From: Mycobacterium gallinarum
GTDB lineage: Bacteria; Actinomycetota; Actinomycetes; Mycobacteriales; Mycobacteriaceae
Reading direction: 5' to 3'
Length of the DNA: 64,000 bases
Assembly (NCBI RefSeq): GCF_010726765.1
Contig: NZ_AP022601.1
Coordinates: 5,952,001-6,016,000 of the forward strand
The position numbers and the translations under genes are program-made. The notes beneath the pieces were generated by a model, which saw nothing but the letters and a program-made list of their open reading frames with translations, was not told where the DNA came from and did not search any database. Shown in pieces: positions 51,729-61,591 of this stretch. The stretch's first letter is position 1; each line of letters begins with the position of its first letter.

Positions 51729-53192
51729 ATGGACTTCGATGTCTTGATCATCGGCGCGGGGATCTCCGGGATCGGCGCCGCGTATCGAATCCATGAGAAG
51801 AACCCGAACCTGACCTATGCGGTGCTGGAACGCCGCGCCCGCATCGGCGGTACCTGGGACCTGAATCGCTATCCGGGTATCCGGTCCGACAGTGACATCT
51901 TCACCCTGAGCTACCCCTTCGAACCGTGGCGGCGTCCGGAGAACGTGGCCGACGGTGAGGACATCCGCGAATACCTGGTCCAGACGGCCCGCAAGCACGG
52001 CATCGAGGAGCACATCCGGTTCAACACCCGAGTGCTGTCGGCCGATTGGGACTCGAGCACCGACACCTGGACCGTGCGCACCGATCATGACGGCGACGAA
52101 ACGACCTACCGGTGCCGCTTCCTGTTCTTCGGCACCGGCTACTACAACTACGACGAACCGTACCGGCCGGACTTCCCTGGCCTCGAACAGTTCTCGGGCG
52201 AGGTGATCCATCCTCAGCACTGGCCCGAATCGCTCGACTACACCGGCAAGAAGCTCGTGGTGATCGGTAGCGGCGCGACCGCGGTGAGCATGATTCCCTC
52301 GCTGACGGAAAAGGCCGGCCACGTCACCATGCTGCAGCGGTCACCGACGTACATCCTGTCGACGCCTCGCATCAACCCCATCGTGCAGTTCCTGCGCACG
52401 CTGCTGCCGGGTCGACTCGGCTATTCCGCGGCGCGTCTCTACAACACCTTTTTCACGGTGGTCGTCTACGCTTTCGCGAGGACGTTCCCGCGGCTCAGCA
52501 GGTCCTACGTACGCAGCAGCGCGAAACGTCATCTACCGCAGGGCTATCCGGTCGACACGCATTTCAAGCCACGGTACGACCCGTGGGATCAACGACTGTG
52601 CGCCATTCTCGACAACGACTTCTACGAAACGATCGCGGACGGCCGCCTGGACGTGGTCACCGACGCGATCGACCACATCGACGCCACCGGAATCGTGCTG
52701 CGCTCGGGAAAGCGAATCGACGCCGACATCATCATTTCCGCCACCGGGATTCAGCTGCAGGCGCTCGGCGGTGTCGCGTTGAGTGTCGACGGCACAGAGG
52801 TCAAGCCACAGGACCGGTTCGTCTACAAGGAGCACATGCTCGAGGACATCCCCAACGCCGCGTGGAGTGTCGGTTACATCAACGCCTCCTGGACGTTGCG
52901 CGTCGACCTCACAGCGCGAGCGGTGGCGAAGCTGTTGGCGTACATGGACGCCCATGGCTACACACATGCCTACCCGCATCTCGGTGACAAGCCGATGCCC
53001 GAAAAGCCGGCGTGGAACATCAACGCCGGTTACGTCCAGCGTTCTGGACACGTGCTGCCCAAGTCGGGCACCCATCGCCCCTGGAACGTGCGGCACAATT
53101 ATGTGCTCGACGCCATTGACCACCGTTTCGACCGTATCGAGGAGTCGATGGTGTTCGGCCGAGCGCACGACAGGGCAGTGAAGTCCGCCTAG
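51729..53192 (+). CDS. Baeyer-Villiger/flavin monooxygenase (EthA-like) 1
   Basis: 487 aa from ATG 51729, behind a near-perfect AAAGGAGGT. FAD site 'DVLIIGAGISGIGAAYRI', 'LERRARIGGTWDLNRYPGIRSDSD' (GGTWD and the RYPGxRxD fingerprint), the BVMO-type 'FSGEVIHPQHWPESLDY' (FxGxxxHxxxWP) and the NADPH site 'LVVIGSGATAVSMIP'. It inserts oxygen into ketones or oxidises sulfur compounds; EthA, the activator of ethionamide, is of this class. 9 bp separate it from a close paralogue, and the pair is followed by a convergent AraC regulator. Substrate unknown. Confidence 0.92.
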   Translation: MDFDVLIIGAGISGIGAAYRIHEKNPNLTYAVLERRARIGGTWDLNRYPGIRSDSDIFTLSYPFEPWRRPENVADGEDIREYLVQTARKHGIEEHIRFNTRVLSADWDSSTDTWTVRTDHDGDETTYRCRFLFFGTGYYNYDEPYRPDFPGLEQFSGEVIHPQHWPESLDYTGKKLVVIGSGATAVSMIPSLTEKAGHVTMLQRSPTYILSTPRINPIVQFLRTLLPGRLGYSAARLYNTFFTVVVYAFARTFPRLSRSYVRSSAKRHLPQGYPVDTHFKPRYDPWDQRLCAILDNDFYETIADGRLDVVTDAIDHIDATGIVLRSGKRIDADIIISATGIQLQALGGVALSVDGTEVKPQDRFVYKEHMLEDIPNAAWSVGYINASWTLRVDLTARAVAKLLAYMDAHGYTHAYPHLGDKPMPEKPAWNINAGYVQRSGHVLPKSGTHRPWNVRHNYVLDAIDHRFDRIEESMVFGRAHDRAVKSA

Positions 53193-53201
53193 GAGGTTCT
53201 C

Positions 53202-54689
53202 ATGACTGACTACAGCGACGTGCTGATCATCGGTGCGGGCTTCTCCGGTATCGGTGCGGCCTACCGCATTCGTGAGCAGAACCCGACCCTGAGTTACACG
53301 ATCCTGGAGAGGCGTGAGCGGCTCGGTGGTACGTGGGATCTGTTCCAGTATCCCGGTATTCGGTCAGACAGCGACATCTTCACGCTGAGCTTTCCCTGGG
53401 AGCCGTGGACGCGCAAGGAGATGATCGCCGATGGCGGTGACATCTGGCAGTACATGGCGGACGCGGCACGTAAGCACGGCATCGACGAGCACATCCGTTT
53501 CAACACCCATGTCATCTCCGCCGACTGGGATTCGGCAACCGACACCTGGACCGTCCAGACGGAAGAGAACGGCGAGCCGAAGACGTACCGCGGACGGTTC
53601 CTGTTCTTCGCCAGCGGCTACTACAACTACGACGAGCCCTACACACCGCCGTTCCCCGGCATCGAGGACTTCACCGGCGAGGTGGTGCATCCGCAGCACT
53701 GGCCGCACGGCTTCGACTATGCGGGCAAGCGGCTGGTGGTCATCGGCAGCGGCGCGACGGCCATCAGCATGATCCCGTCGCTGGCCGAGAAAGCCGCGCA
53801 CGTCACGATGCTGCAGCGCACACCGTCCTACCTGCTGTCGTTGCAGCGAGTGCAGCCGGTGATCAACGGCATCCGGAAAGTGCTGCCGCGCAGAATCTCC
53901 CATGCGCTCGCTCGCGTGATCTTGTCGTTGTTCGGTTCGGTGCTCTGGCTGGTCGCACGAAAGGCACCCGAGTTCAGCAAGCGTCTGCTTCGCAGCGGCG
54001 CGGAGAAGTACCTGCCCGAGGGATACGACGTCGACACCCATTTCACACCGCCGTACAACCCCTGGGATCAGCGGCTGTGCTTCATCCTCAACGGCGACTT
54101 CTACAAAGCTGTCGGCAGGGATGACGTCGATGTCGTGACCGACCACATCGACCACATCGACGCCACCGGCATCGCGTTGAAGTCGGGCCGACACCTCGAC
54201 GCCGACGTGATCATCACCGCGACCGGGATTCAGTTGCAGGCCTTCGGAGGGGTCACCGTCAGCATCGACGGTGAGAAGCTCGACCCCCACGACCGGTTCA
54301 CCTTCCGTCGGCACCTCCTCGAAGACGTGCCGAACGCGGCATGGTGCTTCGGATACTCGAACGCGTCATGGACGCTAGGCGCCGACATGACGGCCCGCTC
54401 GGTGGCGAAACTGTTGGCGTATATGGATTCCCATGGCTACACCCACGCCTACCCGCATCTCGGGGATGTCGACATGGCAGAGCAGCCGGTGTTCAACCTG
54501 CAGTCAGGCTACGTGCAGCGCGGGCAGGGTGCGCTGCCGAAGTCCGGCGTTGATGGGCCGTGGGAAGTGACGCACAACTATCTGCGGGACGCCATCGGTA
54601 AGCCGTTCGAGGACATCGAGGAATCGATGGTGTTCGGCCGCGCCACTACGGCGTCCGCACCGCGAGCCCAGTCTGAAGCAGTCGGCTAG
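53202..54689 (+). CDS. Baeyer-Villiger/flavin monooxygenase (EthA-like) 2
   Basis: 495 aa from ATG 53202 with TAGGAGGT just upstream. Same fingerprints as the preceding gene: 'DVLIIGAGFSGIGAAYRI', 'LGGTWDLFQYPGIRSDSD', 'FTGEVVHPQHWPHGFDY' and 'LVVIGSGATAISMIP'. The two proteins align along their whole length, differing mostly in the segment around residues 210-260 and at the C-terminus, so they are tandem duplicates with diverged substrate pockets. The 3' end overlaps the end of the convergent AraC gene by 44 bp. EthA-like by family; natural substrate unknown. Confidence 0.92.
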   Translation: MTDYSDVLIIGAGFSGIGAAYRIREQNPTLSYTILERRERLGGTWDLFQYPGIRSDSDIFTLSFPWEPWTRKEMIADGGDIWQYMADAARKHGIDEHIRFNTHVISADWDSATDTWTVQTEENGEPKTYRGRFLFFASGYYNYDEPYTPPFPGIEDFTGEVVHPQHWPHGFDYAGKRLVVIGSGATAISMIPSLAEKAAHVTMLQRTPSYLLSLQRVQPVINGIRKVLPRRISHALARVILSLFGSVLWLVARKAPEFSKRLLRSGAEKYLPEGYDVDTHFTPPYNPWDQRLCFILNGDFYKAVGRDDVDVVTDHIDHIDATGIALKSGRHLDADVIITATGIQLQAFGGVTVSIDGEKLDPHDRFTFRRHLLEDVPNAAWCFGYSNASWTLGADMTARSVAKLLAYMDSHGYTHAYPHLGDVDMAEQPVFNLQSGYVQRGQGALPKSGVDGPWEVTHNYLRDAIGKPFEDIEESMVFGRATTASAPRAQSEAVG

Positions 54690-55407
54690 CCGATAGCCCG
54701 AACGTCGACTTGAATCGGTCGGCCAGGTGCGAGGGACTCGCGAAGCCGGACTTCATCGCAGCTTCGGTCAGGTTGGCGCCTCCCGCGATCGCGGTGCCCG
54801 CATGCACGAGTCGCACCCAGATCCGGTAGCGCCGCAGGCTCGTTCCCATTTCGTCGCGGAACAGGTGCAGGAACCGCGACTCTGAGAGCCCGGCTTCGGC
54901 GGCGAGTTCGTGGGACGGGACCGCCGTCGCAGGGTCCGTACGGATCCGGTGGGCTGCGGCCGCGATGCGTGCATCGATATTCCGCTGCGCTGCTGGTGCT
55001 GCCAAGTCGAGCCAGCGGCAAGCGCTTTCGTCGTCGGCCGGAGTGAACGTCAGCTCCGTCTCGGCCGTGTGGACCATGCCGATCTCGCCGGTCCACTCCG
55101 ACATCCGCGTCCGGCAGGACTCGGCGCGCACGGATGTCGGCTCCAGGTAGCAGGACACCAGCCCGCGGCCGCGGCACGTCAGTTGGTGAGTCAGCCGCGG
55201 GGGGATGAGCAGGCTGGCGCCTTCGCGGGTGGAGCCGTCGGGCGTCGTCACCGACAACGGTCCGTCGATACCGACGGCGAAGCACCACACCGACCCGGAA
55301 TGGGGTTCCAGGTTCAGGCTCGGACCGGCATACAGCGCTTGGCCCGGCCACAGCCAGACCGTGGGGCAGCAGGTTTGTGGAAGCGCCGCCGCCGTGTGTG
55401 CCGTCAT
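54646..55407 (-). CDS. AraC-family transcriptional regulator
   Basis: 253 aa from ATG 55407. N-terminal cupin-like sensor (residues 20-110, 'PRLTHQLTCRGRGLVSCYLEP') and a C-terminal double HTH: 'SHELAAEAGLSESRFLHLFRDEMGTSLRRYRIWVRL' (first HTH, then 'NLTEAAMKSGFASPSHLADRFKSTFGLSASRL' as the second, with the conserved GFxSxSHLxxxFK pattern). It is convergent with the BVMO pair and divergent from the DUF4345 gene, whose GTG is 36 bp from its start, so it probably controls that small gene and possibly the monooxygenases. No operator repeat was identified in the short gap. Effector unknown. Confidence 0.9.
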   Translation of the reverse strand: MTAHTAAALPQTCCPTVWLWPGQALYAGPSLNLEPHSGSVWCFAVGIDGPLSVTTPDGSTREGASLLIPPRLTHQLTCRGRGLVSCYLEPTSVRAESCRTRMSEWTGEIGMVHTAETELTFTPADDESACRWLDLAAPAAQRNIDARIAAAAHRIRTDPATAVPSHELAAEAGLSESRFLHLFRDEMGTSLRRYRIWVRLVHAGTAIAGGANLTEAAMKSGFASPSHLADRFKSTFGLSASRLLQTGLAVRTP

Positions 55408-55443
55408 GCTGAAGCTCCTACTTCAATCGCACAGGAGGCTACC

Positions 55444-55815
55444 GTGACGATCGCGGTCATCGCCGTAATCGGCGTGTTCTTCGCGGGCATGGGCTGCTAT
55501 GCGCTCGCGGTCCCGGACGCGATCATCCGTCCGTTCGACATCACCCTCGGGTCGGCGGCGGCGCGCTCGGAGGTCCGCGCGGTCTACGGCGGGTTCGGGC
55601 TCGCGATCGCGGGGGTGCTCGGATACGCGGTGGTTGCCGACGGCGCCGTTCGTACGGGCATCCTGATCGCCGTCGGCGCGGCGCTGGCCGGCATGGCGTT
55701 CGGCCGCCTGGTGTCAGCGGTGCTCGACGAACGAACGGCGTTCTACCCGAACTGGTTCTACTTGCTGGTCGAAGCCGTCGCCGCGGCCGCCCTCTTTGCG
55801 ATTTCGGTGCGCTAA
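55444..55815 (+). CDS. DUF4345-type small membrane protein
   Basis: 123 aa from GTG 55444, behind ACAGGAGG. Four hydrophobic segments (about residues 3-22, 45-64, 70-88 and 103-121). The arrangement with 'RSEVRAVYGGFGLAIAG' between segments 1 and 2 and 'GRLVSAVLDER' after segment 3 is that of DUF4345 proteins. Function unknown. Divergent from the AraC regulator. The upstream in-frame extension to 54910 is a shadow of that regulator and is rejected. Confidence 0.8.
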   Translation: MTIAVIAVIGVFFAGMGCYALAVPDAIIRPFDITLGSAAARSEVRAVYGGFGLAIAGVLGYAVVADGAVRTGILIAVGAALAGMAFGRLVSAVLDERTAFYPNWFYLLVEAVAAAALFAISVR

Positions 55816-55853
55816 CGATCGCTGAGCGACTGTTCGCGCACCCAAATCACTGA

Positions 55854-56965
55854 TTACGGGGCGACGGTGAGCCAGTCGGCGAAACCGGACGGGTCGTGGC
55901 GACCGAGCGCGCCGTGCTCGAACAGGCCCCAGCCCTCGACGGACTTGCCGTTCTCGACGCACACCGCGCGGCCCACGTGGTCGATGACCCCGAAGCCCGC
56001 ACGCCCGACGATCGCCGGATCGGTCATGTCGTAGGTGAGGCGTTCGGTGAACTTGTCGCCCTTCCACATGCCGTGCAGCCAGTCCGAATCGCCGCCGTAG
56101 CCGCCACCGACGTGGATAGGCACCGGCAGCTTGGATTCCACGTCGAAACGCACGGGGGAGCCGTCCTGCGCGGTGGCCTCGATCGTCGCGCCGGTCGGGA
56201 TACGCGTGCCCGAGGTGTAGTGGATCTTGACTCTCGGCCAGCCCATCTGCTCCACCCGCCCGTCGCGCCAGATCCGCGTGACATCGTTGAGGCTGCGGAA
56301 CCCGTTGGGCTCCTCCTGGATGATCAGGCAGATCGCGAAGTCGTCGAACGCCATCGGCACGTACAGCCACCACATGCCCTCGAAGGGCGGATCCGCCGGC
56401 CGTCCCGCGGGTTCGGCCTCACCGATCGGCCGGATACCCCAAGAACGATCACGGCTGCCGATCCAGACATCGGGATCGACCTTGATCTCGTCGCCGTCGA
56501 TGGCGATCGACCCGGCCCAACTGCCGACCTGGGCGAACCGCTGCGCGTCCAGCGTCACGCGCGTCCCCGACCGAAGCACGTGGCGCTGTTCCTGGATCAC
56601 ATCGAAGAGCCCGTTCCAGGTGAGGTCGACGGCGATGCCGTCGGTCTCCTCGAGGATGATCCGCAATTTGTGCAGCGGTTCGCTGACCTCGACGCGGTAG
56701 CCCAGCACATGCTGGTTCAGCCGGTCCTGGTCGATGCCGTCACTGAGATGGACGGCAGTCTGGGTGTCACCGCGGCGGACGAGGACGAATGCGTCCTTGA
56801 CGCCGAGGTTGGGGTAGTAACCGATGCCGGTGATCAGGAAGATGTCGCCGGTGCGGTCGTGAGCGTTGTAATACGAGCGGTCGTAGAAGTTCCGGTCAGA
56901 CGCCCCTGGCCACGAAATGGGTTGCGGGATCTGGTGGATAGGAAATTCGTCGGTGGGGCCGAGCA

Positions 56966-56966
<1 letters not shown>
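55854..56966 (-). CDS. Conserved protein, Rv3169-like
   Basis: 370 aa from ATG 56966. I do not recognise catalytic motifs; the placement right after an Rv3168-like kinase-fold gene is the same as Rv3168-Rv3169 in M. tuberculosis. The sequence is rich in beta strand-like segments, for example 'RNFYDRSYYNAHDRTGDIFLITGIGYYPNLGVKDAF', 'VWIGSRDRSWGIRP' and 'GMWWLYVPMAFDDFAICLI', which suggests a lipocalin or carotenoid-hydratase-like barrel (AttH/CrtC type). That is inference. Start and the stop of the upstream gene share one base (TGATG), so the two are translationally coupled. Confidence 0.8.
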
Positions 56967-58140
<1,174 letters not shown>

Positions 58141-58145
58141 GCGAT

Positions 58146-58748
58146 ATGAAATCAGACGCGTCGATCGTTGACAAGACCCCGGGCGCCGGGCGGCCCCGCG
58201 ATCCACGCATTGACGCTGCCATACTTCGCGCCACCGCCGAACTACTTGTGGAAATTGGCTATTCGAATCTCACGATGGCCGCCGTTGCCGAGCGGGCGGG
58301 CACCACCAAGACGGCGCTGTACCGCCGGTGGTCGAGTAAGGCGGAGCTGGTGCACGAGGCGGCCTTTCCCGCAGCGCCCACTGCGATCGAGACGCCGCCC
58401 GGCGACATCACCGCCGACATCCGCGCGATGATCGACGCCACCCGAGAGGTGTTCACCAGCCCGCTGGTGCGCGCTGCGCTGCCCGGACTGATCTCCGACA
58501 TGTCCGCCGACGCCGATCTCAACGCCCGTGTCATGGAACGCTTCACCGGTGCGTACGCCGCTGTGCGTACCCGATTGGCCGACGCCGTCGTGCGCGGCGA
58601 AGTACATGCCGACATCGACCCGGACAGGCTCGTCGAGGTGATCGGCGGTGCCACGCTGCTGCGGATGTTGTTGTGGCCCGACGAGCCCCTCGGGGCCGAC
58701 TGGGTTGACCAGACCACCGCGATCGTCGTCCACGGTGTGGTCGCATAG
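58146..58748 (+). CDS. TetR-family regulator (probable Rv3167c counterpart)
   Basis: 200 aa from ATG 58146. N-terminal HTH (residues 22-68): 'RPRDPRIDAAILRATAELLVEIGYSNLTMAAVAERAGTTKTALYRRWSSKAELV', with the recognition helix 'TTKTALYRRW'. The C-terminal ligand domain starts near residue 80 and includes 'ALPGLISDMSADADLNARVMERF', a TetR_C_16-like pattern. Divergent from the Rv3168/Rv3169-like pair, as Rv3167c is in M. tuberculosis, hence a probable local repressor. It carries the same 'YRRWSSK' helix as the TetR at 63076, and the candidate operators share a half-site. Confidence 0.9.
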   Translation: MKSDASIVDKTPGAGRPRDPRIDAAILRATAELLVEIGYSNLTMAAVAERAGTTKTALYRRWSSKAELVHEAAFPAAPTAIETPPGDITADIRAMIDATREVFTSPLVRAALPGLISDMSADADLNARVMERFTGAYAAVRTRLADAVVRGEVHADIDPDRLVEVIGGATLLRMLLWPDEPLGADWVDQTTAIVVHGVVA

Positions 58749-58753
58749 CAGGC

Positions 58754-59437
58754 GTGGCCGATCTTCAACCGTTCCCTTCCGACTGGGACAGCGCGCTGGT
58801 GCTGGTGCCGCATCCCGACGATCCCGAGTACGGCGTCGCCGCCGCAGTCGCCAAGTGGACGGCGTCGGGCAAGACCGTGCGTTACGCGTTGGCGTGCCGA
58901 GGCGAAGCAGGCATAGCCGGTATGCCTGCGGAGCAGGCCGGCCCGTTGCGCGAAGGCGAACAGCGTCGCTCGGCCGCCATCGTCGGCGTCGAGCACGTCG
59001 ACTTCTGGGACTTTCCCGACAGCGACATCCGCAACACGCCTGAACTGCGGGCCAAGATCGCCGAGACCATCAGCGACCTGGCGCCCGATGTGGTCGTCAC
59101 GATCTACAGCGGCCCTCGATGGGCGCCCGACGCGCCGAATCAGCGCGACCACATCGAGTTCTCCAATGCCGTTGCCGACGCTTACGATTTGCTATCCGAC
59201 CCGCCACGGTGGTTGTTCGAGAACGGTCCCGACGTGACCCATGCCGAGGTGATCGACGACAGGTGCTACGAGCGGGCAGTCGCCTCGCTCGCCGCGCACG
59301 AGGTCTACCTTTCGGCGCTCGACCCGAATACGCCTGTGCTCGAACAGGCGCGCCAGCAGGTGGACATGACCACCGAGCCGCGGCCGGAGTTCAATGGTCA
59401 CCGCACGGTCGAGTTCATTCTCAAGCGTCCGCGCTAG
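58754..59437 (+). CDS. PIG-L family deacetylase
   Basis: 227 aa from GTG 58754, 5 bp after the TetR stop, so probably co-transcribed with it. The PIG-L/LmbE zinc site is seen as 'LVPHPDDPEYG' (His and Asp ligands; most members have PHPDDE, here with Pro inserted before Glu), and 'RDHIEFSNAVADA' supplies the third ligand. Between them 'LACRGEAGIAGMPAEQAGPLREGEQRRSAAIVGVEHVDFWDFPDSDI' shows the typical RxxExxxAAxxLGV region. The family removes acetyl groups from N-acetylglucosaminyl compounds, as in MshB and Mca; the substrate here is unknown. Convergent 4 bp overlap with the enoyl-CoA hydratase gene. Confidence 0.88.
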   Translation: MADLQPFPSDWDSALVLVPHPDDPEYGVAAAVAKWTASGKTVRYALACRGEAGIAGMPAEQAGPLREGEQRRSAAIVGVEHVDFWDFPDSDIRNTPELRAKIAETISDLAPDVVVTIYSGPRWAPDAPNQRDHIEFSNAVADAYDLLSDPPRWLFENGPDVTHAEVIDDRCYERAVASLAAHEVYLSALDPNTPVLEQARQQVDMTTEPRPEFNGHRTVEFILKRPR

Positions 59438-60210
59438 CCCTCTATCTGACCCTTGTTGCGCTCGGTCACCGCACGGAACCGATCGCCGAGACCAGCGAAA
59501 TCGCGGCTCTGCGCGTTCGCGATGCTGTCTTCGGCGGCCAGCGCCGGATCGATGACGGCGGCCGCGCCCGTCGTGTAGATCTCCTTGAGCCCCAGCATCG
59601 TTGGGCCGGGAACCTCGGCGATCTGCGCCGCCAGCTCAAGCGCCCGGTCGAGAAGACGGTCGTGGGGGACGACCTCGGTCACCAGGCCGATGCGCTCGGC
59701 GCGCACCGCATCGATGACTTCGCCGGTCATCGAAAGGCGCCTGGCCATCCCGAGGCCGACGAGCTGGGGGAGGCGTGCCGTCATGCCGCCGCCGGGCAGG
59801 ATGCCGACGCGGGCGTGCGTGTCGGCGAACACCGCCCGCTCCGATGCGATGAGAAAGTCGCAGCCGAGCGCCATTTCGAGGCCACCGGTGAACACCGCCC
59901 CGTTGATCGCGGCGATGATCGGGGTGCGCATTCCCCCGGTGGCCTCGATGCAGCTGTGTGACCGGAATTCCGCGAAGTACTCGGCGCCGAAGCGCTGCGC
60001 CTCCTTGAGGTCGACGCCTGCGCAGAAGGCCGGGTCGGCGCCGGTGAGTACGACGGCGCGCACCGAATCGTCGGCGTCGGCGTCGGTCAACGCGGTGTGG
60101 GTCGCGCGGATCAGGCCGCGACTCAGGGCATTTCGGGCTTCGGGGCGGTTGAGCGTCAGCACACGGACCGCGCCGATGTCGGTCCGGGCGACGATTTGTG
60201 TAGGAGTCAT
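59434..60210 (-). CDS. Enoyl-CoA hydratase/isomerase (crotonase) family protein
   Basis: 258 aa from ATG 60210, overlapping the stop of the upstream membrane-protein gene by ATGA. Crotonase motifs: 'VLTLNRPEARNALS', 'LTGADPAFCAGVDLKE' (oxyanion hole), 'AAINGAVFTGGLEMALGCDFLIASERAVFADTHARVGILPGGG' with GGLE and the catalytic-region 'ARVGILPGGG'. The Glu equivalent to the second catalytic acid appears replaced by Gly/Pro-rich 'LPGGG', as in many mycobacterial EchA proteins, so the exact reaction may be other than hydration. Several longer upstream starts are shadows. In an operon with the HXXEE and TetR genes. Confidence 0.9.
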   Translation of the reverse strand: MTPTQIVARTDIGAVRVLTLNRPEARNALSRGLIRATHTALTDADADDSVRAVVLTGADPAFCAGVDLKEAQRFGAEYFAEFRSHSCIEATGGMRTPIIAAINGAVFTGGLEMALGCDFLIASERAVFADTHARVGILPGGGMTARLPQLVGLGMARRLSMTGEVIDAVRAERIGLVTEVVPHDRLLDRALELAAQIAEVPGPTMLGLKEIYTTGAAAVIDPALAAEDSIANAQSRDFAGLGDRFRAVTERNKGQIEG

Positions 60211-60854
60211 GCCGGCAAACTCGCCTTCTCGTCTGTGCGCTGCCAGCGGCGAACCTGGTAGAAGAACGCCGCGGTGAAGGCCAGGCCGCAGGCGAATGTC
60301 ACTGCTAGATCGAGACCGGAAACGAGACCGCGCTCGACGTAGAAGTAAGTGATGACCGTGAAGCCGGGGATGTAGAGAACTGCGCCGGTGACCGCGCCGG
60401 GGAAGTAGCGGCCTGTCTTCAGAGTCTCGCAAATATGGAAGAACCCGTTGATCAACAGAACTGCGATGAAGAACCACACTGCGGGCAGGTACGTGATGCT
60501 GAGGACCAGCACCGCGATGGGATTTAAAAGACCGGCGACGGCGTCAGTCAGGAAAGCTCGACGCGCAGTCAGCGGGCCGTGGGGATCCGCGCTGCCCCAC
60601 GCGACGCCGTTGAAGTAGCGCAAAAAGCCACCCGGCCAGACGTATTCCTCGATCGTGTGCAGTGTGGCCATCGGCCAGATCAACCAGAACACCCAATCCG
60701 GGTCCGTGCGGCGCACAGGATCAATGAGAATGAAGATGCCAAGGGCCACGGCAACGACTGCGCCGGCGGTGTTGAGCCACTGAGTGGCGCGCGTGTACCG
60801 GTGATAATCGTCTACCGAGTATCTCGGCGCTTGCGAAGTTGTTGCTGTGGTCAT
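60207..60854 (-). CDS. HXXEE-domain membrane protein
   Basis: 215 aa. Two adjacent ATG codons (60857 and 60854); the second is better spaced from AAGGAGG. About six hydrophobic segments. The family signature H-x-x-E-E is present as 'TLHTIEEYVWPGGF' near residue 64, and a second conserved part 'FFHICETLKTGRYFPG' lies near residue 140. The conserved His/Glu residues in membrane helices suggest a metal site, but no function is established. Sits between a TetR gene (1 bp from its stop) and the hydratase gene, all in one direction. Confidence 0.85.
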   Translation of the reverse strand: MTTATTSQAPRYSVDDYHRYTRATQWLNTAGAVVAVALGIFILIDPVRRTDPDWVFWLIWPMATLHTIEEYVWPGGFLRYFNGVAWGSADPHGPLTARRAFLTDAVAGLLNPIAVLVLSITYLPAVWFFIAVLLINGFFHICETLKTGRYFPGAVTGAVLYIPGFTVITYFYVERGLVSGLDLAVTFACGLAFTAAFFYQVRRWQRTDEKASLPA

Positions 60855-60856
60855 CA

Positions 60857-61444
60857 TTACCTCCTTGGGTGGGATTTCACTCGAACGGCGTGTCCGTCGA
60901 GGAAGCGCTGAACGTGGGTGGCTATGTCGACTTCCGGCGGTTGGGGTAACAGACGGCTGACGATGCCGAGATACACCAGCGGTCCGACGAGCGACGCGTA
61001 AGCCTGTAGCGGCGGTTCCTTGAGCAGCAGCCCGTCATCCTGGTAGCGCTCGAGCATGGCGGCGACTCGCGCGACTGCGTCCATCGAATGGCCCGCCGCC
61101 GCACGCAGTTCGGCATTGGTGGACAGTTCGGAGAGGATCACGGGCAGGGTGAGCCGTCGGCGTCCGGCAGCGTCCCAGATGGCGGCGGCGATGCGCTCGA
61201 GATCCGCGTGCAAGTCGCCGCTGTATTCGCCGACCTGATCACCGATGGCAGCGGCTTCGCGCTCGAATGCCGCGGTGATGAGCTTGGCCTTCGAACCAAA
61301 CCGGCGGAATATCGTCACCTCGTTGACGCCGGCTACTTCCGCAACTCGGCGCGTGGTCAGCGCATGGAACCCACTTTCTTCGGCACACGCGATGACTGCG
61401 TCGAGTACCGCGGTCTGCGTTGCATCCCACTCCCGACGCGGCAT
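60857..61444 (-). CDS. TetR-family regulator
   Basis: 195 aa from ATG 61444, which has GGAGG just upstream; ATG 61480 would place a candidate operator inside the coding region and is rejected. HTH near residues 10-58: 'TQTAVLDAVIACAEESGFHALTTRRVAEVAGVNEVTIFRRFGSKAKLI', with the FRRFGSK helix typical of TetR. The remainder is an alpha-helical ligand domain ('LSTNAELRAAAGHSMDAVARVAAML'). It is the first gene of the operon with the HXXEE protein and the crotonase and probably autoregulates through the 22 bp inverted repeat 14 bp upstream. Ligand unknown. Confidence 0.9.
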   Translation of the reverse strand: MPRREWDATQTAVLDAVIACAEESGFHALTTRRVAEVAGVNEVTIFRRFGSKAKLITAAFEREAAAIGDQVGEYSGDLHADLERIAAAIWDAAGRRRLTLPVILSELSTNAELRAAAGHSMDAVARVAAMLERYQDDGLLLKEPPLQAYASLVGPLVYLGIVSRLLPQPPEVDIATHVQRFLDGHAVRVKSHPRR

Positions 61445-61457
61445 CACGACCTCCAGG

Positions 61458-61479
61458 TGCATGTAAGTGCTTGCTTGCA
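61458..61479. promoter_or_regulatory. Candidate TetR operator, 22-bp imperfect palindrome
   Basis: TGCATGTAAGT faces GCTTGCTTGCA: TGCA, G, AAG on one arm pair with CTT, C, TGCA on the other, with three mismatched pairs. It lies immediately upstream of the TetR start at 61444. Probable autoregulatory site. Confidence 0.5.
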
Positions 61480-61555
61480 TCCGAGATTAGGGCGGAAGGT
61501 GGGTGGTGTCAACTGATTGCGGTCTCGCGAGCCACGCTCGGCAGGCGTACATTTA

Positions 61556-61576
61556 ATTACGTACTCGTTCCGTAAT
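61556..61576. promoter_or_regulatory. Candidate TetR operator ATTACG-N9-CGTAAT
   Basis: A perfect 6-bp inverted repeat (ATTACG 61556-61561, CGTAAT 61571-61576) just before the flavin monooxygenase start. The half-site recurs next to the TetR gene at 58146. The most likely binder is the TetR encoded at 63076, in the same operon. Confidence 0.5.
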
Positions 61577-61591
61577 GTTTAGGTGACGACG

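Noticed and set aside
61445..61480. Upstream ATG 61480 for the TetR gene
   Set aside because: It would put the 22-bp palindrome inside coding DNA; ATG 61444 has a better SD.
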